Shown here one piece after another: positions 54,601 to 64,000 of a DNA stretch of 64,000 nucleotides. Each line of letters begins with the position of its first letter. Position 1 is the stretch's first letter. The position numbers and the translations under genes are program-made. This DNA is from Armillaria gallica (lineage: Eukaryota > Basidiomycota > Agaricomycetes > Agaricales > Physalacriaceae), in contig JBANDB010000013.1 in NCBI GenBank assembly GCA_037576215.1, positions 2,170,001-2,234,000 of the forward strand, given 5' to 3'. A model generated the notes under the pieces. The model ran no database searches. It was not told the origin of the DNA and saw only the letters and a list, made by a program, of their open reading frames with translations.

Positions 54601-55006
54601 GAGACAACGTGCAAGTGCCCGTGCCATGCGGCGATCTAACGTTGGGAGGAATTTAACGTATTCACAGGCGTGCAACTGATGTCTGTCGTCACGGACGAAT
54701 GACTGGATCAATTAAACAAGATCTCTACATGTACACCATCTTACCCGCATTGTTTGCATGTGTTTCAGGAATTTGTGCCTTGCCTTCCGACCCTATCCAT
54801 GACGACTTGAGCAACGCTTCTTTGCACTCCCCGGAACGATATCTTGAAAGCTTTGAAAGGGGAAATAGTGAGTACAGTTAATCTATGATCGTTTCGAGTA
54901 CATGCTTTGACAAGGTTACTAGTAGCGCTCTCAAGAATCACAGGAAGTGTGCTTTGATTCGCATCAAATCGGTCTGGAAACGCTTGCGCCGACTCTACAG
55001 AGACCA

Positions 55007-57000
55007 ATGGATTCACCTCCGAGCGTAGCCTCCGTTTCAAACGGGAATACCGTCTTGATCGTGCCTTCAGAGACGGTAGAGAAGACCCGGACCGGGAGTG
55101 ATTTTTCAGAAGACGGGGAACCTGCGTTGGAGGCGACAGCTGATTCATCAGGCACCGTGCGACCAGAAGTAGTCTCAGCATTGTCAGCGGCGGGTGCTCA
55201 GATTGATCCTGCGGATGAACAGTCAAACAGTGATTCCGATACTGATTCCGACGATATCAATGACAAGAAGTCTTTTTGTTATCGTTATAGAGAGTCATGG
55301 GTATGTCAGTCGGCAGCGCAGACAGAAAAGAAAATTAAATGTATTGCCAGGGCATCACCCTTCCGAAAGTCACCCTTTCCGCGTTCACTGAGACCGGCCA
55401 GATGGAATCATTTATCGAGGTTCCAAAGCAGCGGTCGTACACTGGTCGAAGTCCTGTCATATCATCCTCCCTCGCAGACACTCCCTGTGCTACCCTTGGC
55501 ATTCAGGGGGTCTTAGATCAACTGAACACTATACTTGGAACATCACACACCCTCGACACCCTGTCTCTCTCATCAGTTCTGAATGAGTGCATTGAGAGAA
55601 ATGATGACTTTGGCACAGCTTATGCCCTCTTTCGATCAGTATGGAACAAACATGCCAATAGCAACATCCAAAATGAACTCAGCAGATATGAAGAAAAGGA
55701 CAAGAAGCGGAGAGCAAAAGCACTGATTGGAAACCGGATTGTTGACCCGGATTTGCCACCTCGCCGTGTTTGGGACCTGTATAGTGATCGTGTGGTGCCT
55801 TCATGGATCACTGATAGATTGTCAATGGTACAGCCAATTTCACATGCATGGGTGGATGAAAAGGATCGTGTGGATGTGTGGACATCTATCAACAGAAAGG
55901 AGTGGCCAGTGCCAATCCCGAAGGGTGCCAGTCTTGAACTCATCCGGATTGAGATGCTAAATCTGGGAGTAGAATACACATGGCTGGATGTGCTCTGTTT
56001 GAGGCAGAAAGGGGGGCTGCAGGAGGATCTGCGTGTGGAGGAGTGGAAGCTGGATGTGCCCACAATTGGGTATGTGTATAAGTGGGCCACAGTTGTGATC
56101 TACCTGAGTGGACTAGGGCAGCCATTGAGTTTGAAGGATGGTAGCTTGGACAGTGATCAGTGTTGGTTTCGACGTGCATGGACAGTCCAAGAGGTTGGAT
56201 CAAATAGAATCATTGCTGGGGATACACCAGATGGACCCATGCATGCCAGAACAATAGATGAAAATGAGAACTATGAGACAGATATGCTGACAAGGTTTCA
56301 CAAACAGCTAAAGTCAGTGCAGGATAGTGAATATTTCTTTGGCTTGCTGGCAGTCATGCAGAAGCGAGTGTCAACTAATCCAGTGGACAGAGTGGCTGGC
56401 CTTGTATTTCCTCTGATACCAAAGACAATACCCACCTACCATGAGAGTGAGTCTCTCGAGAATGCATGGACAGCACTGGTGAATGTAATGTTCTCTGTGA
56501 TGCGGGTGTATTTCCTCTTTGGGTATCCTGGAGCTGGACTTGGATGCAAGAAATGGAGACCAACATGGAAGCAGATCATGACAGAGCCTCTGCCAGATGA
56601 TGGTGATTATTATGATCATGTTAATTATGATGAGGAGACAGGCGAGGACTGGTATGAGGGTTGTTGCATTGAAAAGGGGCTTGTGCAGAGATTAGATGTG
56701 GGATCAGCAGAAGGGCATGTTCGATGTGGGGACTTGGTTGTCAAAGATGCTGATGGGATTGCACACACATTTAAAATCCATGTCACCCACCAATGTCTGA
56801 TACCTGAAGATGTGTATACACTGCTTGGGAATGTTTCATTTATAACTAGAGATACTTCATGTAGGATCTGGGCTGTAGGGAGACGACTGCCAGGACAGAA
56901 ATTTGAGAAAGTGTCAGTGTTCTCAATGTATGATGAAAAAGAAGCAAAAAGATTAAAGAATTTGGATATATGTTCACGGTCTCACAATGTACTTGTTTGA
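55007..57000 (+). CDS. HET-domain protein, paralogue 2 (two exons, 647 aa)
   Basis: Exon 1 is 55007-55300 and exon 2 55351-57000, with a 50-bp GTATGT...CCAG intron at the same place and phase as in paralogue 1. The HET motifs PISHAWVDE, YTWLDVLCLRQ, PTIGYVY and CWFRRAWTVQE are kept at residues about 255-390. The predicted total of 647 residues equals that of paralogue 1 although single-codon indels differ between them. This shared length and the absence of stops argue for function. Differences cluster in the C-terminal third (for example around 56585-56635 and 56840-56870). The gene sits at the end of the second D-b-c-d-D-e-f unit. It is CpG-rich to about 55510 and CpG-poor after that. The likely role is self/non-self recognition or a related immune-like response, inferred from the family only. 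Confidence 0.85.
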
Positions 57001-58796
57001 TTTTACTACTGGTCAAGGGTACTAGTGGTCACAGTCTTGATTTCTTTGTGTTGATAACCAGGTACAAAAATCAGACAGGTGAAAATAGTGTTGTCACTAC
57101 TGTATAGCAATAGAATTATGTCATAATGAGGATATTTAAGGTGATACAACATATTCATAGCATGTCAAGGGTCACAACAGAAAACACTCATCTTTTTGAG
57201 AATCTTAAGCTTCCAATGCAAGCCTTTGTTAAGGTAGGATTGATGCTGCAAATAGTGACCATGAGTTTCATGCTATTTTGTTTGCTTAACATCTTGATTT
57301 TTGGCATAGGCCATAAACCAATGCTCTGTGGACTCCTTTAATTAATCAAGATATTAGGTTTTCCATGTGGAAGGCAGTATTCTCAGCTAAAGCACTTCAT
57401 GAGTATGCTGAAACATGGGTTAACCCAGGTACTTAACTCATCACATGACATAGGTACTTAACCTGCCAGTAACCTGGGTGGGTCTCACCCAGACAGAGAC
57501 AGGTGGCAAGCAGGCTCATGAAAGAGGCAAGTACTCACATAGGTACTTGCCTATGATTTGCCTAATTCCAGTGCTTCAGAAGTGACATCTATGGCTCCTC
57601 TTTGGCTACTGGCTAACACCTCTGACTCATACCACCATCTTATCTTCTTATAAGCTGAAATCCACATCTTGTGCTGATGATTTCTCCTTCATTTTCACCC
57701 ATTTTTCTTGCATCCAAAAGTGTTAAAATGCTCTGTTTCATGGCTTCAAACTGACTCCTTGCATGCTAAAATCAGCCACATCATTCCAGAGTTATAGAGG
57801 GGTCTTTGTTTTGGAAGAGGGTAGAGAGCATATTCAAGTTATCTTAGGCTCAGCTGAGAGCTTTACTACATGTCTGGTATTGTCTTAAAGCTCTTTTATT
57901 ATGTATTCTGACAACTCCTTAGTCTCCTTTATCCATTACCATCTCAAGACACTGCTCTCTTATCTTTCCCATCACTGTCTGACTCAGCCATCATTTTGTT
58001 TTCCTTATATCTTAGTCACTTTTTGACTGTTTCCCTTGATTGTTGGAGTATTGGAAAGCCCTTTTCAACACCTTTCAGACAATCCCAAGCATAACTCCCA
58101 TTCCATTATTCTGCATGCAGCCAACACCATCATCACTGTCATTCACTGTATATATATGTATATAGTCAGTATGTACTTGTAAGTACTTGTGGAAGTACTC
58201 AGGTCCTCATGTAAGTATTTGTGCTGACCCAGGTACTTGGTAAGTACTCATGTACTTGCACTTATCCACCTGGGTGGGTCATGACTTGTGCAATGGCAGG
58301 TGGCAAGCACCATTTTCTGGGGCAAGTCAACCTGGGTAGCAACTCATGGAGAGCTTTATCCTCAGCACTGTTGCTCATCTTGCTGATGCTCAATTAGCAG
58401 AAAGCTTGTTTTCCTATAATTAAAAAACTTAATGCCAGGACAAAAGTCATATCATTTTTTTGGCCCCTTCTAGGCCAATAGATTCCTTTGGTGAAGCAAG
58501 AGATATATCTGCATATAATCCTTATCTTTTCATCTCTAGTTACAGTGATGTATTAGAGACTTACTTAATTATGTTCAAGAATAATAAGAGTCAGCTGTCT
58601 GCCATCAAGATTCACAAGAGTTTGAGGATGAAATGAGCACTGTTTATCTGTTTCTCATATGTTGAACTCTATTCTTATGGTCTATTTTCATTGAGTTCAT
58701 CAGGAAAAAGTCAGTGTGATATGTTTGGTTACATCATGTATCACTACTGGGGCACATTAGTGTTTTTGTCTGAAAGACAGCAAGTAAACACTCACA
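57001..58796. repeat. HET 3' flank and CpG-poor spacer with two related GTACTT-rich blocks
   Basis: 57001-57180 matches 31462-31640. Two blocks, about 57418-57560 and 58160-58345, share CCTGGGTGGGTC, CAGGTGGCAAGCA and GGCAAGT in direct order and contain many AAGTACTT/AGGTACTT motifs. They may be the subterminal repeats of one inserted element, but I could not find its ends. No gene is seen. Confidence 0.4.
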
Positions 58797-59306
58797 TGTG
58801 TTTGAGTAAATCTTTCCAAAAGTAAACACTGTGATGTGATTAAATGAAGAATAACTCCCAGTTTTTTGTACCATTCCTCTTTTCATGTTAATGCAAGTAC
58901 TTTTGTAAGAAAGTACTTAAATAAGGAGGTGCTGTCATTTGGTTTGTGTTTCCCATTGTGTTCTTTGCCCAAAAACACCTGAGCAACAACACTATGTGTA
59001 ATGATTGGTGTTTCATTGAGGTGTTTGTAGTAGGAAATATCTCCAGAACAAAAGAAAGATCAGGTGTTTGTTACCAGAAACACCACAAAAAACACCAATC
59101 ATTACATATAGTATCATTGCTTGGGTGTTTTTGGACAAAGAACACAATGGAAAACACAGACCATTTGACAGCATCTCCTTATTTAGGTATTTACTTACAA
59201 AAATACTTGTGTTAACATGGAAATAGGGATAGTAAGAAAAACTGGGTGTTGTTTTTCATGTAATTACATTGTGGTGTTTACTATCTGAAAGATCTACATA
59301 AACATA
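58797..59306. repeat. Imperfect foldback palindrome, arms ~225-235 bp, loop ~40 bp
   Basis: The left arm (about 58797-59033) reads in inverted orientation as the right arm (about 59070-59306). Matching landmarks are AAGGAGGTGCTGTC (left) with GACAGCATCTCCTT (right), CCCATTGTGTTCTTTG with CAAAGAACACAATGG, CCAAAAACACC with GGTGTTTTTGG, and GTAATGATTGGTGTTT with AAACACCAATCATTAC. Identity is high but not perfect and length differences are small. The right arm ends next to the LTR at 59308. No frame is conserved. It resembles a foldback-type DNA element. RNA from it would form a long hairpin. Confidence 0.85.
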
Positions 59307-59307
59307 T

Positions 59308-59693
59308 TATTAGACCCGAACTCCTATCAAGGATAAACAATGGCTGTCTTGCATTCGGGCAGTCACCAATGAGTTCCTTAGACGATAGGGGATAAGGCTA
59401 AGTCTTTAGTTCTTAGCGATGAATTAAGCGATAGTTTCAGTATAGATTAAATATTAGCTCAAAGCTGAGGTATGTACAGCGATAGCTACTACTTAAATAC
59501 TGGGAGTGAGGGTCTATACATAAGTCATCCGTGAGAGGTAGGAGCCAGTGCACATCATGTTGAAGCGAGAACACGCAATATTGAAGAGATAACATAGGAA
59601 TGTTGCACGGTTACTCGGTTACTCCTATTGTCAGCAGCCCAGTCGGTCTGGTGTGAAAGATAAGATAAAGGAAAAAATGAATAAATCGTAACA
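59308..59693 (-). repeat. 3' LTR of right chromovirus (386 bp)
   Basis: On the minus strand the LTR begins TGTTACG (59693 downwards), directly after a polypurine tract (GAGGGGGTAA, 59694-59703), and ends TCGGGTCTAATA at 59308. TGTTA...TAACA ends are usual in this family; the final TAATA fits TAACA with one C to T change. The second LTR is outside the window, so the boundaries rest on the ends only. Confidence 0.75.
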
Positions 59694-59728
59694 TTACCCC
59701 CTCATTAAGGCAGGCGTCCCGACTGCTG

Positions 59729-60349
59729 TTAAGTTTCTTCCCCACTGTTTGGTTCGACATGCTTGTCATACCAGTTGATATCCCAGTATTTGTTAAAGAG
59801 TTTGGCGTATTGTGGTAGTTTGTGTTCATAGTACCATGTTTCTGCTGGCTGTCCAAATTGTGGGTGTTTTCCTGGATGTACGAGGTATCGCCATCCTTCC
59901 CAAGGTCCCCAATGTTCTCCATCCAGTCACTCTGCTGTGATGATAATGGTTGCATCAGGTTTATCTGTTGTGACAAGGTCGATGCGTTCTGTGAGGAATT
60001 CTTTGATGAGTTCGTCAGCATCCATATCATCTTCTTGTACCCAGCTGTTGGATTCGGGTCCATAGCCTTTCCATTTGACGAAGTAATCTGTTATGCTCCT
60101 TGGTGGCCCTCCCTGCCTTCCACAAACTTGTCGTTGTCTATTGTTTAGGACTTTTTTGACTTTGTAGTGTTTGTCACCATTGATAAGGTCAGGCGGTGGT
60201 GGAGGTGGTTGTTCCTGATTAGGGAAGGCTGGAGGGGTGTATGGCATAAGCAGTGACTCGTTGAAAGTAGGGTGAATCTTCCAATTGGCTGGTAGCTTCA
60301 AGGTGTATGCAGAGGCACCCTTCTTGCTCTTGATTTCAAAGGGGCCTGT
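59729..60349 (-). pseudogene. Chromodomain and C-terminus of the chromovirus polyprotein
   Basis: The frame 59927-60301 includes the chromodomain block ITDYFVKWKGYGPESNSWV, whose aromatic residues (Y, W, W) in other chromodomains cage methylated histone tails. In chromoviruses this module steers integration to heterochromatin. A TGA at 59927-59929 interrupts coding, which then continues (EHWGPWEGWRYLVHP) to TAA at 59729-59731. The TGA lies where CGA is a likely ancestor. Confidence 0.8.
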
Positions 60350-61594
60350 TCACTTATCATCAAGCTTCTTCTTTGGGTGGGGGAGGTGAAGGTTTGTGGT
60401 GTCGAGCCAGACTTTGTTGCCTGCTTTGTAATCAATGGCTGGGCATTTCGATTTGTCATATTGTGCTTTCATTTGTGACATGGCCTTTTTGAGTGACTTT
60501 TTGGCAGTGGCATGGATTTCTTGCATTTTGGAGACAAAGGTATTGGAAGCAGGTGTGCAGAAAGGCGTTGTGGGTTTTGCTCCTGGTAGTATGGTGGGGT
60601 TGTAGCCATAATTGACTTTGAATGGGCTTTTGCCAGTGGAAGAATGTGTTTGATTGTTATGTGTGAAGGCAGCAAGGGAGAGCCATTCTGCCCAATTGGT
60701 TTGGAGATGGTTAATGAACATACAAAGGTATTTTTCAATTTCCTGATTCACTCACTCGGTCTGTCCATCTGTTTGAGGGTGATAAGCCGTCGAGGCATTG
60801 CCCTTGATTTGAAGCAGGTTGTAGAGGTCCTTCATGAATTTTGATATGAATATGGTTCCTCTGTCTGAGATGACAACCTGCAGCATTCCGTGTTTGGCAT
60901 ATACTTTGTCACATAGGATTTTCACCCATCCTTCTGATGACAGTTCTGTGGAACATGTGACAGGAATGATTTCTTTGGAGAAACGGTTGACAATTATAAG
61001 GATAGCATTGTGACCATTGCTTTTGGGCAATCCAGTGACCATGTCTACTGAAATGTACATCCATGGTTGAGATGGTATCTCATTGGGATGTAGCGGTGCC
61101 GCCTTGGCTTGACTGCTGCTTTTGGTTTGCTGACAGGTCTTGCAGGCTCGTACATAGGCTTCAATATCTTTTTTCATCTTTGGCCACCAGAATTCTCGTA
61201 AGATGAGCTCTTTGGTTTTCTTGATGCCAGGATGTCTGGCAGTGATATGGTTATGGGATCGAGCTATGATCTCTCCATGAAGAGTATGATCCCAGGGGAC
61301 ATAGATTCTGCCGTCGTACCAAATGAGCCCATCATTCATTTTCATCCCTCGGTCATAGTTGAGAGAGCCAGTGACGGCGTTGTCCCAGAGGTGAACATTT
61401 TTGGTGGTGATCTTTATGTTTTGATGAGTCTCTTCGATAGTTGGCATGATTATGGCTCTAAAATGTTCGGGAGACAGGACTACTACTTGGTCGTTGTCAT
61501 CTTGTCCCTGGTCATGATCAGCTTGTCGAGATAGAAGATCAGCCTTTTTGTTGGCAGTTCCAGCTTTATGATGAAGAGTGAAATGGTATTCCAC
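60350..61594 (-). pseudogene. Integrase domain of chromovirus
   Basis: Contains the HHCC zinc-binding domain (H-x-x-x-H in ARSHNHITARH and C-x-x-C in ACKTCQQ), the catalytic core with the first Asp in YISVDMVTGLP and the second in VVISDRGTIF, and the catalytic Glu in NQEIEKYL after a TGA at 60752-60754. The C-terminal region reaches KKLDDK before another TGA at 60350-60352. All D, D and E residues are still encoded, but two stops separate them from each other or from the chromodomain. Confidence 0.85.
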
Positions 61595-61615
61595 TAGTTT
61601 GGTGATCCACCGGGC

Positions 61616-62242
61616 TTATTGTCGGTTTACTTTCTGTGGCTTTTGGAAATACTGGAGATTCTGATGATCCGTCCAGATCTCGAAGTCTTCATACATGCCC
61701 ATAAGGTAATGCCTCCATTCCTCAAGTGTGAGCATGATTGTGAGGAGTTCCTTGTCATAGATCTCATAGTTATGTTCCGTAATTGAGAGCGATTTGGACA
61801 GGAATGACACAGGTCTCCATTTGCTGTCCTGTTCTTGGGAAAGGACCACGCCAATGGCCCCTTCGCTAGCATCTGCTTCCACTCTGAACTTCCCCTCATT
61901 TGTCAGTATGGTGAGCACGACATCTTCAGCTAGTTGTTTCTTCAACTGCTTGAACATCTCCTGTTGGGCTTTGCCCCACTTCCATGTGTTGTTGCCTGTT
62001 AACTGGGTCATGGGTTTTATGATTTTGCTGTAGTTTTTTATGAAGCGCCAGTAGAAATTGGTGAACCCCAGGAAAGACTGAAGTTCCTTCTTCTTGGTCA
62101 GCACGGGCCAGTCAAGGATGCCTTTGACTTTGACCGGGTCCATACGGATATTGCCTTCACTGATGATGATGTCTAGATATTCTGTTTCCAGGACCTCAAA
62201 CTCGCATTTTTCGGCTTTGAGGAATAATTTGTGTCTTCTCAA
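61616..62242 (-). pseudogene. RNase H domain of chromovirus
   Basis: The frame carries the gypsy RT connection and RNase H segment, with FRVEADASEGAIGVVL (catalytic Asp), YDKELLTIM (Glu) and IWTDHQNLQYF (Asp). The coding frame runs in from RT across the TGA at 62267-62269 and ends at TAA 61616-61618, just before the ARWITKL continuation into the integrase linker. Confidence 0.85.
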
Positions 62243-62266
62243 GGTCTTCAGGACTTCTCGTGTGAC

Positions 62267-62997
62267 TCAACAATGTTCCTCTTTGGTTTTGGACATAATG
62301 AGGATATCGTTGAGATAGATGGTGACTTTCCCAGACGCAATGAGGTCTTTGAAAATATCGTTCATCATCCATTGGAAGGTGGCAGGTGAGTTGGTGAGCC
62401 CAAAGAACATAACCGTGGGTTCGTACAGGCCATGATTGGTTCTGAAGGCTGCCTTCCACTCATCTCCCATTTTGATACGAACATTATTGTATCCCCACCG
62501 AATGTCCAGTTTGGAGAAATATTTGGTGCCACACAGCTTGTCCATGAGTTCTGAGATTAGAGGAAGTGGATATCGATTTTTAATCATCATCTCATTAAGC
62601 TTCCGGTAATCCTGAACAGGTCTCAGCTTCCCATCTTTCTTTTTGACGAAGAAGAATGGCAATGCCATGGGTGATTCGAGGGTCATGTCCTTCCGCTGGA
62701 TAGGTTCTCATCAAGAAATTTGTCCAACTCCTCCTGTTCCACCCAATTAAGTGGGTAGACCTTGCAGTCAAGGTTGGCATTAGTGTTTGGAATAAGTTTG
62801 ATGGCATGGTCCCATGGTTTCAGCTCCAGGAGTTCGTCAAAGTTTTCCTTGTCAAATAAATCTTTGAAGTCTCTGCACCATTCAGGCACCATTTCTTCAA
62901 ACGTTTTGGTTTTCTTTTCCACATTAGCTTTGGCCGCTAGATTGTTGGCTACGTGTCGCATTGCTCTAATACAAATAGCCTCTTCAAAGCTTATCAC
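62267..62997 (-). pseudogene. Reverse transcriptase domain of chromovirus, active site altered
   Basis: The linker part (62683-62997: [32 protein letters not shown]) and the RT part (62267-62686: [25 protein letters not shown]) are in different frames, so at least one indel separates them. The catalytic box normally Y-x-D-D reads YLND, with AAC at 62309-62311 on the minus strand in place of an expected GAC; the context (CTC-GAC) makes this a CpG to CpA change. The domain ends at TGA 62267-62269 where the family has arginine. Confidence 0.85.
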
Positions 62998-63087
62998 AAG
63001 GATAGAGTCTCCTTCTTCAAGCTCCTCGTCCCACTTATTGTGCGGATCTGCATCCGGTAATGGAATCGGGATATGACAGCACTGACA

Positions 63088-63471
63088 TCAGGCAAAGGTC
63101 ATCTTCCCCGTCTGCCAATTGATTAGCAGGTTGTGCCTTACTAACCAATCATGCCTGAGAAAGATGTCACGATCCTTTAGATCAGTGATAGCTAGATCAA
63201 TGGGCTCAGCATGATCTCCGATAGTGATGTGTAGTTCTGCAAAGGTGGTAATTTGTCCCGAGCTATTCTTTGATCCGTCCACATTATAGACGGTGATGGG
63301 CGCTGCTGTTGCATGGGTGGGGATATCGTGTTTCTCAACAAAGGCTCAGTTGATGGCACTACTAGTACAGCCGCTGTCAACTAAAGCTGAGGAGGCGACA
63401 TGAGTGCAATTCCCTAGTACCTTGATTTGGACATCAGTCATTAGAGCCTTATCGCCCCTGCTTAGTCAGCA
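63088..63471 (-). pseudogene. Retropepsin domain of chromovirus
   Basis: The minus strand reads SSALVDSGCTSSAIN with catalytic D-S-G intact, then TGA (63346-63348), then AFVEKHDIP, the VYNVDG strand, and IDLAITDLKDRDIFLRHDWL to KMTFA before TGA 63088-63090. This is the gypsy aspartic protease that matures the polyprotein. Both stops are shared with the left-end element. The left copy has lost the G of D-S-G, this one keeps it. Confidence 0.8.
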
Positions 63472-63573
63472 AATGTAGCACCTGGGTTGTTGGAGTTCAT
63501 CCATCCATTCCAATGCGTTGATGTGCATGGCCTTCTGCAAGCCTTCGATCATCTTATCAACTACTTCCTCGAC

Positions 63574-63933
63574 TCACATCTTATGGATCCAATTCTTCAG
63601 GATTGCTTTTGCTTCTGATTTGGTTCTTGCCTCCTTGACACCCTGTAGCATCCATTCTGCTTTGAACAGTTTAAGCCACGTGTGTGGGACCTTCTCAGTC
63701 TTCACGCCAGAACCTAATGGTTCGGCTACCATTGGCTGGGTCTCCTCAGGAACTAGCGAGGGTTTTTGGTTAGGTTTTTGGCTCAGTTGGAAACTGGTAT
63801 TGTCCTCATTGTCAGGAATCTCCTCGATCTGTACCGGATGCCCCCTTTTTACTGCCTGGGCACTAGCAGCTTCCCTCTGTTCATTGGCCATGCAGTATCC
63901 CAAAGGGTTGCATCTTGACTCTTGTTGCTCCAT
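63574..63933 (-). pseudogene. Pol N-terminal linker of chromovirus
   Basis: The 119-residue frame aligns with 1066-1725 over IEEIPDNEDNTSF, EPLGSG-KTEKVPH and SEAKAILKNWIHK. It ends at TGA 63574-63576, after which coding similarity continues (VEEVVDKMIEG) towards the protease. The start in this copy is uncertain because upstream sequence (63934-64000) is short and in-frame evidence is lacking. Confidence 0.65.
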
Positions 63934-64000
63934 TGTGAGGTGGGAGGTGTGTTTCTCAGAGGGGCCGCTTCGAGCAGCGGGCTCAACTTGTACTGAATGA

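Larger units (their letters stand above)
59308..64000 (-). mobile_element. Right Ty3/gypsy chromovirus, 3' LTR to protease and gag side, cut by window end
   Basis: On the minus strand the order is pol N-terminal linker, retropepsin, RT, RNase H, integrase, chromodomain, polypurine tract, LTR, the layout of fungal chromoviruses. The element is inactive. The polyprotein is broken by seven TGA codons that mostly stand where family members have arginine, one TAA, and at least one frameshift at the linker/RT boundary, and the RT active site is changed. The 5' LTR and gag lie beyond base 64000. It is closely related to the element at the left end of the window. Confidence 0.9.

Noticed and set aside
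57418..58345. A complete transposable element bounded by the GTACTT-rich blocks
   Set aside because: The blocks are similar in direct orientation, but no inverted ends or target duplication could be aligned.

Overview
The window looks like a repeat-rich stretch of a filamentous basidiomycete genome, most likely a mushroom-forming fungus (Agaricomycetes). The evidence is short GT-AG introns of about 43-56 bp, a HET-domain gene family, an F-box-like protein of the agaric type, chromodomain Ty3/gypsy elements and an intact SEC11 gene with five small introns. It is not prokaryotic: there are no operons, Shine-Dalgarno sites or CRISPR arrays. Most open frames here are decayed, and only three genes look intact: SEC11 (41621-42437) and two HET-domain paralogues (29468-31461 and 55007-57000).

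Layout. 1-6.4 kb is part of a minus-strand Ty3/gypsy chromovirus (RT start, protease, gag), itself broken by a nested LTR-like insertion and by a 633-bp TA-flanked inverted-repeat element. 6.4-11.4 kb is AT-rich, CpG-poor repeat debris, including a 1.06-kb block with 15 ACTAGT palindromes. 11.8-12.27 kb is a mariner-like miniature element. From about 12.3 kb the composition becomes CpG-rich. There follows a mosaic of long diverged repeat modules (named A, D, h, b, c, d, e, f here) that recur in the same order: A-D-h at 14.9-22.6 kb; D-b-c-d-D-e-f at 23.0-31.6 kb; h-D-e at 35.3-38.0 kb; and A-d-D-b-c-d-D-e-f at 45.3-57.2 kb. Module f carries the HET gene. Module D carries decayed pepsin-like aspartic protease exons. 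One D copy is joined to a broken FAD monooxygenase gene. A 3.7-kb A module at 14.9-18.6 kb has an inverted partner at 32.2-35.2 kb.

38-45.3 kb is the only largely non-repeated stretch. It holds a Ser-rich hypothetical frame, an F-box-like fragment, a histidine acid phosphatase C-terminal fragment and SEC11. 57.2-59.3 kb is CpG-poor and contains an imperfect foldback palindrome of about 500 bp. 59.3-64.0 kb is a second minus-strand chromovirus (LTR, chromodomain, integrase, RNase H, RT, protease, start of the gag side), cut by the window end.

The most striking large-scale signal is a block-wise loss of CpG (1-~11.5 kb, ~30.0-34.6 kb, ~55.5-64 kb) with sharp edges. Two of these edges fall at the same place inside exon 2 of the two HET paralogues, and one falls inside a repeat module. 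Paralogue comparison and the stop codons of the chromovirus both point to CpG to TpG/CpA mutation, as expected from cytosine methylation and deamination. Several miniature transposons are confirmed by paralogous empty sites within the window. All module boundaries are approximate, because they were aligned by eye.
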